From positions 54,021,001 through 54,085,000 of the forward strand of contig JAQMRL010000006.1 of the NCBI GenBank assembly GCA_035578175.1: 64,000 bases of DNA, given 5' to 3'. This DNA is from Catonia carolina (lineage: Eukaryota > Arthropoda > Insecta > Hemiptera > Achilidae). Made by a program: the position numbers and the translations under genes. Each line of letters opens with the position of its first letter. Position 1 is the first letter of the stretch. Shown in pieces: positions 12,501 to 23,790 of the stretch. Under the pieces are notes generated by a model. The model made no database searches and was not told the origin of the DNA. It was given only the letters and a program-made list of their open reading frames with translations.

Positions 12501-14954
12501 ATTTTAAAATGAAATAATTATTTCATTAATAAATGAAATTAATAAATTCATTTAATAATTATTTATTGTTTGTACAATAAAATAAGGTTGCAGCATTTGC
12601 ATACATTAAAAATTGTAGACTTTGTTGAAAGAATAGGTTATGGATAAACTTTATGCAGAACTGTGTGTACACATAAAGCAAGAGTTGTGCCAGTTGGAAT
12701 TGTCCACAGTATAACCTACAGAGCCGTGCAGCAGCTATAAACAGACTACGGGTTGAAAGTCAGTATAAAGGATGCATAATCATGTTTCCCTCTACTAACG
12801 CCTTCAGTCAAACAATTGGTAACAGACCAGATGTTTCATAACAGGCATACTGTATGAATTCTTTCTACTGGTACTGTTGTATTTTGTATTTAGTACATAT
12901 ATGTTTCAATTAATATATAGCAAGTTTCATCTGATCAGCAAAGAACATTTTTTTTAACTCAAATGGATCGCGCCAAGTTCAATCACAATTTTAATACATT
13001 TTTGTTTTGACATGCTGCATGGTTCCATGGGATAGAGTATAACATTAAATATAAACAATGCAATATGTATATGATCATAATAACCTTATTTTAATCATGA
13101 GTGAATGATGCAATATAAAAACCAACCTTAGTTTGGCTTAATAATACACAAAATCACTCTTTTACACTAAATTAGGCTCTGTAGAGAAAAATGCTCAAAA
13201 TAAAAATTGTAGATCTTTTCATTTCCTATAAATATGATTATACACTTTTGTCGTAAAATGTATACTAAGGCCAAAATCTACAAAAAAATCCATTTTTTTA
13301 CAGATTTTCATGAAAAATGAGTAATTACTGCTAAACTAAGCATTATACAAAAATATGTTTGAAATAAAACTTGTAGATCTTTAAATTGTCTACAACAATT
13401 ATTACAGACACTTTTGCCCTAAAATGAATATTAAGAATGAAATCTTTAAAAAAAAACATTTTTTTCTATGAGAGAACAGCCTCCTGAAGAATTTCAGCAG
13501 ACATGGCACCTACCCTACCTTGAAGAGAATAAAAAATGTAGTAAATGAGGCAATTTAAAAAAAAGAGCCATTTTAGAGAAAATTGCAAAAAAAGTGAAAA
13601 ATTGCACACATATACTATTGTGCAGTTCCAAGCTCCGTGTTGGGGGCGAAGGGTACGGGTGAAGTATAATGAATGAGTGATGCATGCTGGGAGAATGTTG
13701 TATTACTCTGAATACAAAACATTCATATTCAAACTTTCCATATTTAACATAAAATTGAAATTTAAGAATCAACCGATTGCTAATCGAAGAGTACAGAGCA
13801 CGTGCAGGCAGTTGCTGGGTCAAACAGTAAAGGTGCGCATTCACACGATATTTTGATGATGTGAAATAACAGAAAAGGTCCAATTTGGCTATTAAAATCT
13901 TTTGTACTCATTTATATTCTATTTCCTAAAGACTGGAGTAATAAAAGTAAGATTTCACCCTTATTATAAAGATTAATATTGATAGTAGGCCTACATTGTC
14001 CAATGTTGATTTACTTATACAGATTTGTTGGGAAGCATCATGTATTAATACACCGATCCTGCTGTGCACCAGAAATATAATCCATATCATATATTAAGAT
14101 ATACTACACAGGAAAATTACAAAACAATTACAGATATATATGTACAAAACAATAATTAATAATTCTTGGAACCCATTACAAGACAATTTAGGGTTATTAT
14201 CACGAAAGAATAAATTTCAGAAAAGTTATTCATCCTATTTAAATGAGTTGAATATAACTACTTTTCAGCTAAACATACTGGCATAATCATAAGACTGCCC
14301 AAGAAATTAAATGCAGGACTATTTACAAGTCTGAATAGATAACCATTGAACTACTCAAGCTACTGGCCTCTGGTAATTTATAATAATTTAATAAGGTAAT
14401 GAAAACATAAAACATCATTTTTCTGTAAGTTGCAACTGTGGCCCAACGCTACACAAAGACTGTCGAACAACGTTACGAAATACTTTTAATCCTATAGTAA
14501 CGTCTATAAAACTCGATTACCTACATCCGAAAATACGTATTAGAAGTCCCAGTATAAAAAATCATCGCGAATATACAGGATCGAGTACTAAAATGTGATG
14601 CGTGAGACTAGTTAAAGGAGATTAGAACAAAGCTATTTTACTGTATACAAAGTATAAGACGTATGCAAAATTTAAAAAATTCAGTACTGTGTTTAGTGCA
14701 TTCAAAAAGTCTAGTACCTATGAAATTTCATTTCAGTTAAATATAATAATTAATATTATTTCATATCAGTTAAGGTATTAAAAAAATATTAAACAAAGCA
14801 AAAAGTAGGCCTATCTTTGGACAGCCACAGCCACCAAATTTTAAACGTCAGAATTCGTTCAATATTTAAAGTTTCATTGGATATTATTGAGAAAAACAAA
14901 TACATAAAAATTTATTCATTACAAAAACATACCTCGGCTACCAAACTGTTCCAT
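3361..14954 (-). CDS. SIAH/SINA-type RING E3 ubiquitin ligase, gene 2 (spliced; 3' end outside window)
   Basis: Four exons on the minus strand join in phase: 14954-14933, 10937-10439, 6666-6501 and 3573-3361, giving 300 residues from an ATG in good context (A at -3, G at +4). Residues 1-174 are Asn- and Pro-rich with no recognised domain. A C3HC4 RING lies at about 181-215 (CVVC, C195, H199, C202, C205, C212, C215), with spacing 2-10-3-2-2-6-2 as in SIAH proteins. A SIAH-type Cys/His zinc-finger region is at 230-300. The SINA/TRAF-like C-terminus should lie left of position 1. Family role: the RING recruits an E2 and the C-terminal part binds substrate for ubiquitination. It lies downstream of the larger paralogue, in the same orientation. 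No stop or frameshift is seen in the exons. The substrate is unknown. Confidence 0.8.
3710..4101 (+). mobile_element. SINE-like family B, copy 1
   Basis: A 390-bp repeat ending in a CAA-type tail, flanked by an 11-bp direct repeat AAGCTCTGAAC (3699-3709 and 4102-4112). The target duplication shows retroposition. The body includes a reading frame (from 3889) shared by several copies. No clear pol III boxes were found, so its parent is unknown. Confidence 0.75.
4248..5003. mobile_element. TIR family A, copy 2
   Basis: Inverted ends (GAGTCCCAGCTCCGTGTAGTT-type) are flanked by TA at 4246-4247 and 5004-5005. It is 756 bp long, including a nested tRNA-derived SINE at 4466-4792. It lacks the TTAA element present in copy 1. 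Confidence 0.7.
4466..4792 (-). mobile_element. tRNA-derived SINE family T, copy 1
   Basis: On the minus strand it opens with an A-box-like TGGTCTAGAGG and a B box GGTTCAAATCC, followed by a unique body and an A-rich tail. The direct repeat TTCATAATATT flanks it (4455-4465 and 4793-4803). Copy 1 of family A has the same site unoccupied near 2805-2815. Confidence 0.8.
5004..5602. other. Intergenic/intronic AT-rich stretch, nothing recognised
   Basis: About 600 bases within the gene 2 span (intron 3, between the RING exon and the zinc-finger exon). No exon, repeat match or structure was recognised. Confidence 0.5.
5603..6241 (+). mobile_element. R1-like non-LTR retrotransposon, 3' end (5'-truncated)
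   Basis: The reading frame at about 5610-5845 resembles the end of R1-clade ORF2: a His/Cys segment (HIFERCPYF), then a helical tail (ESWKLVAQFAEMVV) and a stop at 5843-5845. A 3' UTR of about 390 bp ends in poly-A at 6229-6239. An inverted second copy is at 29690-30410. It is 5'-truncated, as is usual for LINEs. Confidence 0.65.
6501..6666 (-). CDS. Gene 2 exon 3: RING finger
   Basis: 166 nt; the acceptor is ATATCAG before 6666 and the donor is GTAAGT after 6501. One nucleotide completes the codon left by exon 2, and the exon exits in phase 0. It encodes CVVC, ten residues, C-LKG-H-LV-C-EV-C, six residues, C-PL-C: a complete C3HC4 ligand set with SIAH spacing. The entry and exit phases equal those of gene 1's RING exon. 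Confidence 0.88.
6667..8317. other. Intron 2 of gene 2, left part: unique AT-rich DNA
   Basis: No exon or repeat was recognised. A TTAACCCTT motif at about 6801 resembles the ends of TTAA elements, but no partner end was found. Confidence 0.45.
8318..9288. repeat. Unclassified repeat family R8, copy 1, interrupted by a SINE-B
   Basis: 8318-8516 and 8929-9288 match, inverted, 59385-60093. The two halves are separated by a family B SINE with a 14-bp target duplication. No coding potential and no termini were identified; the second copy is interrupted by an LTR element. Confidence 0.55.
8517..8914 (+). mobile_element. SINE-like family B, copy 2
   Basis: Flanked by a 14-bp direct repeat GTAAGAGTCAAATG (8503-8516 and 8915-8928). 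The tail is CAACAACAAC. Inserted in repeat R8. Confidence 0.8.
9289..10438. other. Intron 2 of gene 2, right part, with a possible old TTAA element
   Basis: Inverted ends CCCTTTAAATGCCA (about 9621) and the complement of CCCTTTGAGTGTCA (about 10275-10292), with TTAA only on the right (10293-10296), hint at a decayed piggyBac-like element. The rest is unique AT-rich sequence. Confidence 0.35.
10439..10937 (-). CDS. Gene 2 exon 2: N-terminal low-complexity region
   Basis: 499 nt. The acceptor GTTACAG precedes 10937 and the donor is GTGAGT after 10439. It enters completing a codon with two nucleotides and leaves two, matching exons 1 and 3. The 165 full codons are Asn/Asp-rich, with a Pro-rich segment (PPLYSP and FPPTPP) and a VCNYPGCPC cluster just before the RING. 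No domain is recognised. Confidence 0.75.
10986..11040 (-). mobile_element. HINE 3'-terminal fragment
   Basis: Only the hairpin end and the adjacent GGCAAGAGAAAGT-type 13-mer (reverse orientation) remain. Confidence 0.5.
11301..12062 (+). mobile_element. hAT transposon, internally deleted, with transposase C-terminal remnant
   Basis: An 8-bp target duplication GTCTAGAG (11293-11300 and 12063-12070) flanks imperfect TIRs beginning CAGTGTTTCCCAACC. The frame 11488-11688 keeps the hAT dimerisation signature (YLCEQGFSNI, then KNKQRNRLSV and DLRVALS). The catalytic region is absent, so it is non-autonomous. It postdates the SINE it sits in. Confidence 0.85.
11488..11688 (+). pseudogene. hAT transposase C-terminal (hATC) fragment
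   Basis: 66 residues matching the end of the ZBED5/SCAND3-like hAT transposase group: hydrophobic YLCEQGF, a basic NRLSV stretch and LRVALS. An intact hAT transposase is around 600 residues or more, so nearly everything upstream is deleted. Confidence 0.75.
12389..13077. other. Intron 1 of gene 2: unique AT-rich DNA
   Basis: No exon, RNA gene or repeat was recognised in this stretch. Confidence 0.45.
13078..13615 (-). mobile_element. HINE fragment (internal blocks only)
   Basis: Matches the internal tandem blocks and the conserved segment around AATTTCAGCAGACATGGC of the HINE family. Both termini are missing. Confidence 0.6.
13618..13758 (+). mobile_element. TIR family A fragment
   Basis: Left TIR (GCAGTTCCAAGCTCCGTGT) and the first about 140 bp of family A. 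The TTAA site is unoccupied here (near 13743). Confidence 0.6.
13759..14932. other. Intron 1 of gene 2: unique DNA
   Basis: No coding exon or repeat was found. Confidence 0.45.
14933..14954 (-). CDS. Gene 2 exon 1: start codon exon
   Basis: The 22-nt coding part encodes MEQFGSR plus one base of the next codon, ending at a strong donor (CGAG then GTATGT). The ATG has A at -3 and G at +4, and the phase fits exon 2 exactly. It is too short for an ORF scan. Upstream, to about 15110, is presumably 5' UTR and promoter; no core promoter element can be proved. Confidence 0.7.
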
Positions 14955-16508
14955 TTTCACTATACTGTAGTTGGAAAAGTACAAACGTATCGAACCAAAT
15001 ACAGTAAAGAAACAACACAAAAAATACCTCAACGAGAAACAGGAAAGAGAAATATGAAACACTGCGTTCCTGTATCCTATACTATGTTCCATTGGCCTGG
15101 ATGATCCTTTAGTCGTAAATCAAAAGTTTCTAATTCTTAATGAAATATTATATAGCAATAATTACCAAATAACGGTCAAAAATTTAAATTATTTGTCAAA
15201 ATATTCGTTTATGTAATAATAATCCAAGTTCATTAGTATTTTTTATAATTCAATATTACATAAAATAAACCTTTTATTAAACAAAATGTGCAGTGGGCAC
15301 ACATTCGTAACTTCAATATTTTTGAAAAGTTTAATTTGACTACTAATGTATTTAACCAATCATTTTTATAATGTTATATGTATATGAAAATATATTCGTA
15401 TGGGCTTACACTGTAAAATCAATTCGGTAAGTTGTAAATTATTGTATTATTAATGTTGTAATTTTATTGAACCGGAGTTTTAAGAATCTAACTAAAATAA
15501 ATATTAACAAAAATGTACCAGGACAAGAGGAGGCAATGAAAAGGAGATTTAAATATGCCGATAGTACCGTGAAGGAATATTAGAATGAGGATGATGGATG
15601 GATAAAATTAAAAGAAGATCCGTTGTTTGGAAGGAAATTGTAATATCTGGAACTAGGTGTTGGTTAAAGAGTCCAGATTTGTAGAGAATAAAGAGAGAGA
15701 CTGACCCTATCTGAGAAATTCAGATTAAGGGAAATTAGTAAAGATTTTCAGTACAGAAAAATTTGTAATCAGTATGTAACATTGCAACGGCTGATGTGAA
15801 ACCGAACTCTCCCAATCGTTTAACCCCCCCCCCTCTCGAACAACCAAAAGAAGTCCTAACTCTCTCGTAAAATAATAGATAGGCCTATGTAGCAAGTTTT
15901 CCAATTTTTCTTATATTATATTTTCACTAAGTTATACGAAGCACTTTGCAGAATGAATGACTTCACAGTATTACCGCCAAAATCCAATTTGAGATAGAGC
16001 TTGACTGACGACTCGAGTCGGCTACGTTGTGAATAAGATGAGCTCTCACTTCTTATTCAGTCTGTATATAATAACATAATGTTTTCATAACAGTGTCGGC
16101 TCGTGCCGTAAAAAATAGGTAAAGAGTTACAAAAATACGAGAAAACTAGTAGCCCTATATTAATGAGTATCCGCGAGACTCCTGAGAGTAAAATATATAT
16201 GTAAAATACACATATACACACGTATAAAAGAACTGTGCGACACCGAAAATACAAAACAACTTACGTATAGTATGTCCAAACTGAACTGGCGCATCACTCG
16301 AATAGCTATACAAGTACAGAGTGTTTTCTAGGACCACAGACTGTTTAAACACGTTATCCTTCTAATCGAGAAAAATAAATAAACAATCCACTCATTTTCT
16401 GTCACGTTGTTTGCGAGTTTTCTTATACATGTAGTCGAGGGGCGAAGAGAGGTGTGATCACAATTCTATATCTACGCGCGTCAATTCAGATTGGATAAAC
16501 CATACACG
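14955..16508. other. Upstream of gene 2: unique DNA, possible promoter region
   Basis: It holds the presumptive gene 2 promoter. A short C run is at about 15825-15833. Nothing else was recognised. Confidence 0.4.
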
Positions 16509-16757
16509 TATAGTGGAGAGATGACTTGAATACTAGTGTGAGATGAAGTTGGGAACAGGAAAGTTAGTCCATAGATAGGACAAGCTGTTCCCCACTTCGT
16601 CACACACTAGCATTCAAGTTATCTCTCCACTATACTTTTCGATATTATCACCTTGACGATTGAAGCATTTGTCCTATCTATGGACAAGCTTTCATGTTCC
16701 CCACTTCGTATCACAATAACATTTCAAACATCTCTCACTATTATAGTTGGGAGCAGA
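16509..16757. repeat. Compound inverted repeat (MITE-like)
   Basis: A 50-nt left arm (16509-16558) pairs with 16585-16634 at a few mismatches. The loop sequence GTCCATAGATAGGAC is itself inverted against 16670-16686, and a second diverged right arm follows to 16757. Most likely a small TIR element with partial duplication. Confidence 0.55.
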
Positions 16758-16868
16758 CTCGTTTGCTAGTGCGCGATGAAGGGCAAGGGCGACTGGCGGC
16801 AGTGAGACATGATGTTGTCATAGCATCGGTTGCTTTAAATGCACATAGTCATTGTATGTACAGTATTC

Positions 16869-17139
16869 AGATGAACTAAAGTCCCCTAGCCGTGGGAGTG
16901 AGAGAATGCATAACGCTCTCACTCGCACAAGCCTTACGCGCCATTCCAATAACATTGTATAATTTTACTCATTGTTGTAAGCAAGCGTTTATGCACGCAG
17001 TAAACTAGCAAGCAAGATAACGACTGTAGTTTGTTTTCAGATGTGGATTATAACGGTAAAGACCTTTGAGCGCATGCGTAGTTATGCCACATATCTCCCT
17101 CTCACTCGCTCGGCTATGGGACATTAATTCATCTGATAT
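16869..17139. mobile_element. MITE with long TIRs
   Basis: Imperfect inverted termini of about 40 bp: CAGATGAACTAAAGTCCC at the left and the complement of CAGATGAATTAATGTCCC at the right, continuing into GAGTGAGAG. About 270 bp, non-coding. Confidence 0.6.
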
Positions 17140-17812
17140 CTATAATCTAAATGTCGTTATACGCGGCCTATTTATAAACAAACTGACATAAAATATAAAA
17201 CTCTGTAGTAAAATATTTAAAACTAACAATATTTTACTTTACCAGGCTATTATAATAAACTTTTAGTATATTAATAAAATATTTTAGAAAATTATTAAAA
17301 TTTAATAAAATATTTTGGTACTACAGTAGTTATTTGAAATGGTTAGTGACTAATATTTTTAGAACAGCGCGTACTAATGGTATTATTACTACTATTAGGT
17401 TATAGGAGGAGGGGAATCGTACAAACAATCCTCTTCAATTGAATTCCTTACGCTATCAATCAAGTGAGCTCCCATATATAGAACACACAGCTGCAGTAGG
17501 CTGGTCAACCCGCCGCAATCTCTTCACTATTCGGTCACCTGGGTGGGTTATGGGGGGGGGGGGTAATAGACGTGCATATTTGCCACTGATATCTCCTTTG
17601 TCATTAGCTACAACCCGCTCCCGCTGGAAGAGGAGCGGCGGCCACCCGTCTAACTCTTCACTTGTGCATTTATTACGTATATTAAGGCTATTTAAAACAT
17701 TAAAAAGCGCTCTAAGTACATAATTTTATGTACTATTTTACACAACAAAAATATTTAAAACAGAAATTATACCAATTTTATGAGAGAAATAAATCTTGAT
17801 ACTAACCAAAAA
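17140..17812. other. Intergenic unique DNA
   Basis: Between gene 1's end and gene 2's start. It contains a G run near 17552. No gene seen. Confidence 0.4.
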
Positions 17813-18206
17813 TGCCCATAACAGACAGGTAGAGTGTCAATTTATTCACACTCAATCTGTTCGTTGCAGGGCTAAAATAAATAGTTCTGTTTCTTATCAC
17901 ATGGTCAGCCAATTAAATGACTGAATCATTTAAGAACAGAAGAGGTAGAGGTGCAAAAGACACTAATCAGAGTTGTCTCCTCTGAAAGTAACGAATTTCA
18001 TTATACAGCCAGACCCTATAGTGAATGAAGTGAAGGTGTCATCTGCAGAGTGGAAAATATGTGCTTTTCAGAGGGCCCGGCATGCTGATAAGCATAATTT
18101 TTTCACTCAGTGAGGAAGGCAATAGTAAACCACCTCACTCCTTGTTTTACTTAGTAAAACCTGTAGAGGTTCAAACCAGCCTTTCGGCTGATGACATAAA
18201 CAACAC
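17813..18206 (+). mobile_element. SINE-like family B, copy 3
   Basis: Full-length match to family B. The flanks ACTAACCAAAAA and ACTATCCAGAAAA look like a decayed target duplication. Confidence 0.7.
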
Positions 18207-18835
18207 TATCCAGAAAATAGGTGAAGAGGCTCTTTCCTCACTTACTTCACCTGAGTAGCCGCTGCTTCGAAGAATAGGTGTTTTAGCTACCATGAAATGT
18301 AGGAAGGAAAGTTGTTTTCAAGTCGATTTTTCAAAATCGAGATTTTGTCGGAAATAGGGGATGTTTTTAGGTCTCCTGAAGCCCAATAACATAGTTTCTG
18401 TTTGGTGTGTGCAGGGCCGTTGAATCTCTATTCAATGGCCCTGGGTGTGTGTCCAGCAACGTATATAGATAATATTGGGGGGGGGGGGGGCAAGACCAAT
18501 GTTATGTCAGGTAATTTGGGTAATTATATAGTTAAACTCAATATTTCACATTAGTTTTTATGTCCAAATTCAGAGGTTAAATTTCAACTAAATTCTGTGA
18601 ATAGCTTATTGTTTTAAAAAGGGTTTAAACAAAACAAGGTGAATGTTTAACAACACAAAATAAATGGTATTTTATAAATAATAATATTAACAATACAGTG
18701 AAAACATACATAAAAATGAGGTTGACTAGCTGTATCGACTAACAAGATTAACAATGTTTACAAAATAAAGTCCACCAAAGTCCAGGCTGTAGTTTATCCG
18801 CCCATGTGCAGATCACATGTAGCTCTATTGCATTA
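18207..18835. other. Intergenic DNA with a HINE-like scrap and G run
   Basis: 18296-18400 resembles the 5' part of the HINE (GGAAGGAAAG-type then AAATCGAG). A G homopolymer is at about 18477-18490. Otherwise nothing recognised. Confidence 0.4.
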
Positions 18836-18931
18836 ACCACTTGTAAACCACTGGCTTCTTGTTTTACTTAGTAAAGCCTTTGGAGGTTCAAACCAGCCTT
18901 TCGGTTGATGACCTAAACGAACAACAAGAAT
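18836..18931 (+). mobile_element. SINE-like family B, 3' fragment
   Basis: Only the last about 95 bp (TTTACTTAGTAAA through GATGACCTAAAC) remain. Confidence 0.6.
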
Positions 18932-19407
18932 AACTACGAAAAGATGCTTGAAGCAGTACTGATGGAGAAAAATTTATCAAAGAAAGGGAATTTATAAAAC
19001 TGGGCTTTTAGTACTTATAATTGATAAATTAGTGAAGCAGTAATGATAATCAAACTAAGTTACGATTCAGCCTGGATAAAGTGACAAATCTTGACAGCCC
19101 TGGACTTGTAGGAAAGCTCACATTGTGATTTCAATTTTGTAGGACTTGTTCACACAAGGTCCAAAAAATCAGTCACTTATGACTTGTCACAATACTAAAT
19201 TGATTTTCACAGGGTTATTTACATTAGAACTCAAACAATTACAAAATAACCTGGATAATCTGAACCCCCCCCCGCCCAAAAAAAAATTGCAATGTGTCAT
19301 GTCTCTATCACATTGTTGTTAAGTAACTTGTTATTTTAAGTACTATACAGTATAGAAATACTGCATCAATTAATTTTAATTTAAAAATAAATATTAAGAC
19401 CAATTTT
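18932..19407. other. Intergenic unique DNA
   Basis: No feature recognised apart from a short C run near 19266. Confidence 0.4.
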
Positions 19408-19802
19408 ACTTGTTTATGTCATCAGCCGTTAGCCTTTATCGAGTAATATAATAACCTATAATAGCCTTTATCGAGTAAAACGAGGAGTGAGGTGGTTTAC
19501 CATGCCTTCCTCACTGATGCTTATCAGCATCCCAGGCCCTCTGAAAAGCATCTACTTTCCAGCCTGCAAATGACACCTTCACTTCATTCACCGCAAGGTC
19601 TGGCTGTATAACGAAATTCATTACTCTCAGAGGGGATAACTCTGAGTAGTGTCTTTTTCACCTCTGCTCCTTCTGTTCTTAAATGATTCAGTCATTTTAT
19701 TAGCTGACCATGTGATAAAATACATTACTATTTTTTGTAGCCCTGGAACTAGCAGATCGAGTGCAAATAATTTTAACACTCCACTTGCCTGTTATGGGCA
19801 AC
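19408..19802 (-). mobile_element. SINE-like family B, copy 4 (reverse)
   Basis: Reverse-strand full-length match, with a short internal duplication (about 19430-19480) near its 3' end. Confidence 0.65.
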
Positions 19803-20398
19803 AATTTGACTTAAAAACATCAATAAATAACACGAGAAATACATTGATGCAGTAATGTAGCAGAAGTACAGTGACTCATGCTTTTGTGTTAGATACATAT
19901 TCTAGGCTTGTTTTGGAGTGCGTAGAAACAAATTTTTTCTCTTCTACGCAGTTTATGACTAAACGCTCTACTAACAATCCCTTTACCAACAATCTGTTAC
20001 AAATTCCATAACAGAAAATAATTTTTATCTTGTCTTAGTGTGATTTCAGCAGCTGATTGTTGTCATTTGTTTTGTTTTTGGTTAATTAGTTTAATGTGTG
20101 ATGGTTTTTTTTTGTGAGTCAAGTGGTTTGTTTGGATAAAATTTAATATTTTCATTGTGCAGTACGTACTGTGATTGGGTGACTTACTTCACTTTAATCA
20201 CTAACTTCAAAGTTACCGACAAAAATCACTGATTTTTTTGAAGAAACCATAGTAAAATTACTTTTTAAAATGTTTCTATCAATACCACAATAAAAGCATT
20301 TTTTGCATAAAAATAGTAACAGTTGCAGGACTTATTTCAGCTTCCACAGTGCCTCTTGATACTGTTCCTTTAAATTGAACACTTGATAATCCAAATTT
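19803..20398. other. Intergenic unique DNA
   Basis: Nothing recognised. Confidence 0.4.
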
Positions 20399-21284
20399 TT
20401 ACTTTCTCTCACCTATATGAATATATAGGAAAGAAAGTATTGTTTTCATGTCGATTTTTCAAAATAGAGTTTTCACCGGATCTACACATTTCCAGATCCC
20501 CTGAATCCAAAAAACAGTTTTTAGCGATTGGTCTGTGGGTGTGTGAACAGAATATCTCAAGAACGGAACATCGTACGAACTTGAAACTTAAGTTAGACAC
20601 CACTACCGGACCCGACACGAACATTTTCATCAAAATCAGTCAACCAGAAGTAGTAGTTTATTCTTGTAATTTTTCATTTTTTTGTGATTTTCTCAAAAAC
20701 GGGTCCTACGATTTTTTTAAAAATTGCCTGGTTTAAAAACTTTTTATGCTCTACAAGATAGGGTAGGCACCATATCTGCTAAAATTCTTGGCGAGACTTT
20801 TCACATAAAAAAATTGTTTTTTTAAGATTGCGGCTTTAATATGCATTTTAGCGCAAAAATTTTTATAATAAAAGTTGTAGAGAATTTAAAATCCTACAAC
20901 TTTTATTTCAAACATTTTTTGTATAACGCTTAGTTTAGCAATTTTCTGTTTTTTTCTCACGAAAATATGTGAAAAATAAATTTTTTTAAGATTTCAAGAG
21001 AGTATATAATCAAATTTATAGAAAATTAAAAGATCTACAACTTTTATTTCAAGCATTTTTCTCTATAGAGCCTAGTTTAGCGTGAAAGAGTGATTTTCCG
21101 TATTTTTAAGCCAAACTGAGGTTGATTTTCATTTTGCGTCTTTCACTCATGATTAAAATAAGGTTATGTTTATACAGGTTAGTTTTTTGTTTAAATCTAA
21201 TGTTTTATTATTAATGTTAGACTATATTGTTCATAATTTGCATTGGCAAGAGAAAGATGTGTGAGTGTTTCACACCAGATTTTT
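20399..21284 (+). mobile_element. HINE copy 3 (near full length)
   Basis: Begins ACTTTCTCTCACC (one of the more diverged 5' ends) and ends with GGCAAGAGAAAG, then the hairpin GTGTGAGTGTTTCACAC and CAGATTTTT. The GT microsatellite is reduced to a few units. Confidence 0.65.
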
Positions 21285-23065
21285 CATGAACCGAACAGCC
21301 GCAGATTTTATTAGTTCGGATTATTCAATGCCTCCTGTACTTTGAACATTTCAATTGGACCTTATTAATACCAGTTATAAGATATTAACCAAAATGTAGT
21401 TTACTAAGAAATACTATTATGGTTAACCACAATAAATTTTATTACAGCATAACATTTACAATTAATCATTTATTGGCTTCACTGAATTCCGACTAAGGAC
21501 AAATAAAAACAACATTTTGATAACAAATACAAATAGATTTTATTTATAAATTCACACATACATTACTTAACTAATAAATGATACATATAATTAATAGATT
21601 TATGAATAATTATTATAGATATAAAGCAATTTATTTAATAAAAAATTAACAATGTATTCAAATAAGAATAACCGTACTACAGTGAAATCTTAAATGTTAA
21701 ATTCAAAGAGTACAAAACATTTGAATTTTACAAAATTTAAAATTATAGAATAATGTGCAACCATGTTGTTTAAAAATTTTATATTCAGATTGTTAATGAA
21801 CTCATTATTTATTTTAAATGTTTAAACTTACAAAATTTCATGGAAATGTGTCTTAACATCACTAAAAAAAAAATTACAACATAAAAAAATAAACATGAAT
21901 TTTCAAGTAAAATAAAATCATCATTAGAGCCCCTTGTTTGATCCACCAAAATATTGAGATATACACCAATAGGACATTTTCGTTTCAACTAGGTGGCGCC
22001 TTTTGTGTGAATAACCTTATCATTTTGACAATGTAATTAATTGCTTCCTGACACCACCCTTGTTTGTAGTTTTTCTAGAATAGAGTAGAATGTTCTATTG
22101 TTTATTGATTTTGTAGAGCAATAAATTGCATGCAGATTCACAATTAATCTTAATCTTAAATTAATCAATTCAATATTAATCTTCGTTTTTTAATAGCATG
22201 TATAAAAAGTTTATAACGTGATTTAAAATTCAACACTGTTGTATGAATTAAAGTAATATTTTAGTGTGCGATGAGTGAATATTTTCCAAATGAAATAACA
22301 TAATAATTTCAAGATCTATCGATAAATAAATAAATATAATTAATTATTTTATAACTTATATTTAAAAGGAAGACATTTCTGAATATATTAAAATTTCAAC
22401 AATGAACACAGAAACGTTTAAATCACAAATAAAATTTAATAAACATTACAACAAAAAAAATTTTATTTCTATAAAACATTTTACACACTATTTTTAAATC
22501 ATATAAATACCGAAGTTTGGATCAGCTCTGGGCTATGGGTCGTAAACCAATAAAGAAAACAGACGTGTGTGAAGTTTGCTGATGGATTTTGATTAATTTA
22601 CTGATAAATAATTATTTTTTGGTATATTTTTTTGGACGCAGTGTAAATTTTCAAGAAGGAACTATGGATGCACACATTTTCAATACATAAGGTTAAGTTA
22701 TCAAAATTTAAATAAATAAAATACGGAAGATACACATGAAGGAATTATAAATATTAACCATCATAGAATACATGAACGTAGAATCAAAGTGACAAAGACT
22801 GGCATTAATTAAATTTTAAAGTACCTAACAATTTAAAACAAGAAACGTACAATATCCTAAAATTAACTAATTCTAATAAAAATTAAATTCTTAACAGGCA
22901 GTGTGTCGAGACAATCTTTGCATTCTCACAAGATATACTCAATGACATTTTTAGTTGAGACTACTGTTCAAATGGACATAAGTAGAATTACTAACTGTTC
23001 TCAACACATGACAGTGAAATTTTCATGGCAATTCTCTCCTTCCTCACTTTCTTTCCTAACCTTTG
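21285..23065. other. Intergenic AT-rich DNA
   Basis: About 1.8 kb with no reading frame, repeat match or RNA gene recognised. Confidence 0.4.
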
Positions 23066-23235
23066 CCAGCTGCATTAGCGTAGTTGGTAACGTGCTTGCC
23101 TCACATCATCCGTCTCAGGTTCGAATCCCATTCAGCCACAGCATATTTTCATACGTTACAAAAAATTATTTCATCCTTCACCACCTGCATTAGCAGCAAT
23201 TGCAGAACAGTCTTGACATTAAACAAAAAAAAATT
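23066..23235 (+). mobile_element. tRNA-derived SINE family S3, copy 1
   Basis: A tRNA-like head (GCGTAGTTGGTAACG, then B box GGTTCGAATCC) is followed by a shared body and an A tail (23222-23230). Copies at 59727-59912 and 29262-29411 share the body, so this is not a functional tRNA gene. Confidence 0.75.
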
Positions 23236-23380
23236 CCTAATCTTTACTTTTATACTATTTTGTATTGGTGCTATAACTTTTATCACTTGGTATAAAAACA
23301 GTATGACATAATGTTCTAAATTTAGATATACTATATTATTAATTGAATTTATTATTATAATTAATTACACTCTAACTTTT

Positions 23381-23790
23381 CCCCATAACAGACAGATGGA
23401 GTGTCAAATTATTTACACTCAATCTGTTCGCTGCAGGGCTAAAATAAATAGTTCTGTTTCTTATCACATCGTCAGCCAATTAAATGACTGAATCATTTAA
23501 ATCATTAAATGACTGAATGACATGAACAGAAGAGGTAGAGGTGTAAAATACACTAATCAGAATTATCTCCTCTGAAATTAATTTCATTATACAGTCAGAC
23601 CCTGTGGTGAATGAAATGAAGGTGTCATTTGCAGAGTACAAAATAGGTGCTTTTCAGAGGGCCTGGGATGATGATAAGTGTACTTTTCTTCTCAGTGAGG
23701 AAGGCAATGGTAAACCACCTTTCTTCTTGTTTTACTTAGTAAAACCTCTACAGGTTCAAACCAGCCTTTCAGCTGATGACCTAAACAATA
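23381..23790 (+). mobile_element. SINE-like family B, copy 5
   Basis: Full-length match with a short duplication around 23490-23520. Confidence 0.7.

Noticed and set aside
23070..23130. Functional tRNA gene
   Set aside because: A and B boxes are present, but the sequence continues into a SINE body repeated elsewhere, and no closed acceptor stem was found.
22903..23311. Two overlapping plus-strand frames
   Set aside because: They run through a tRNA-derived SINE and its flanks without coding signals.
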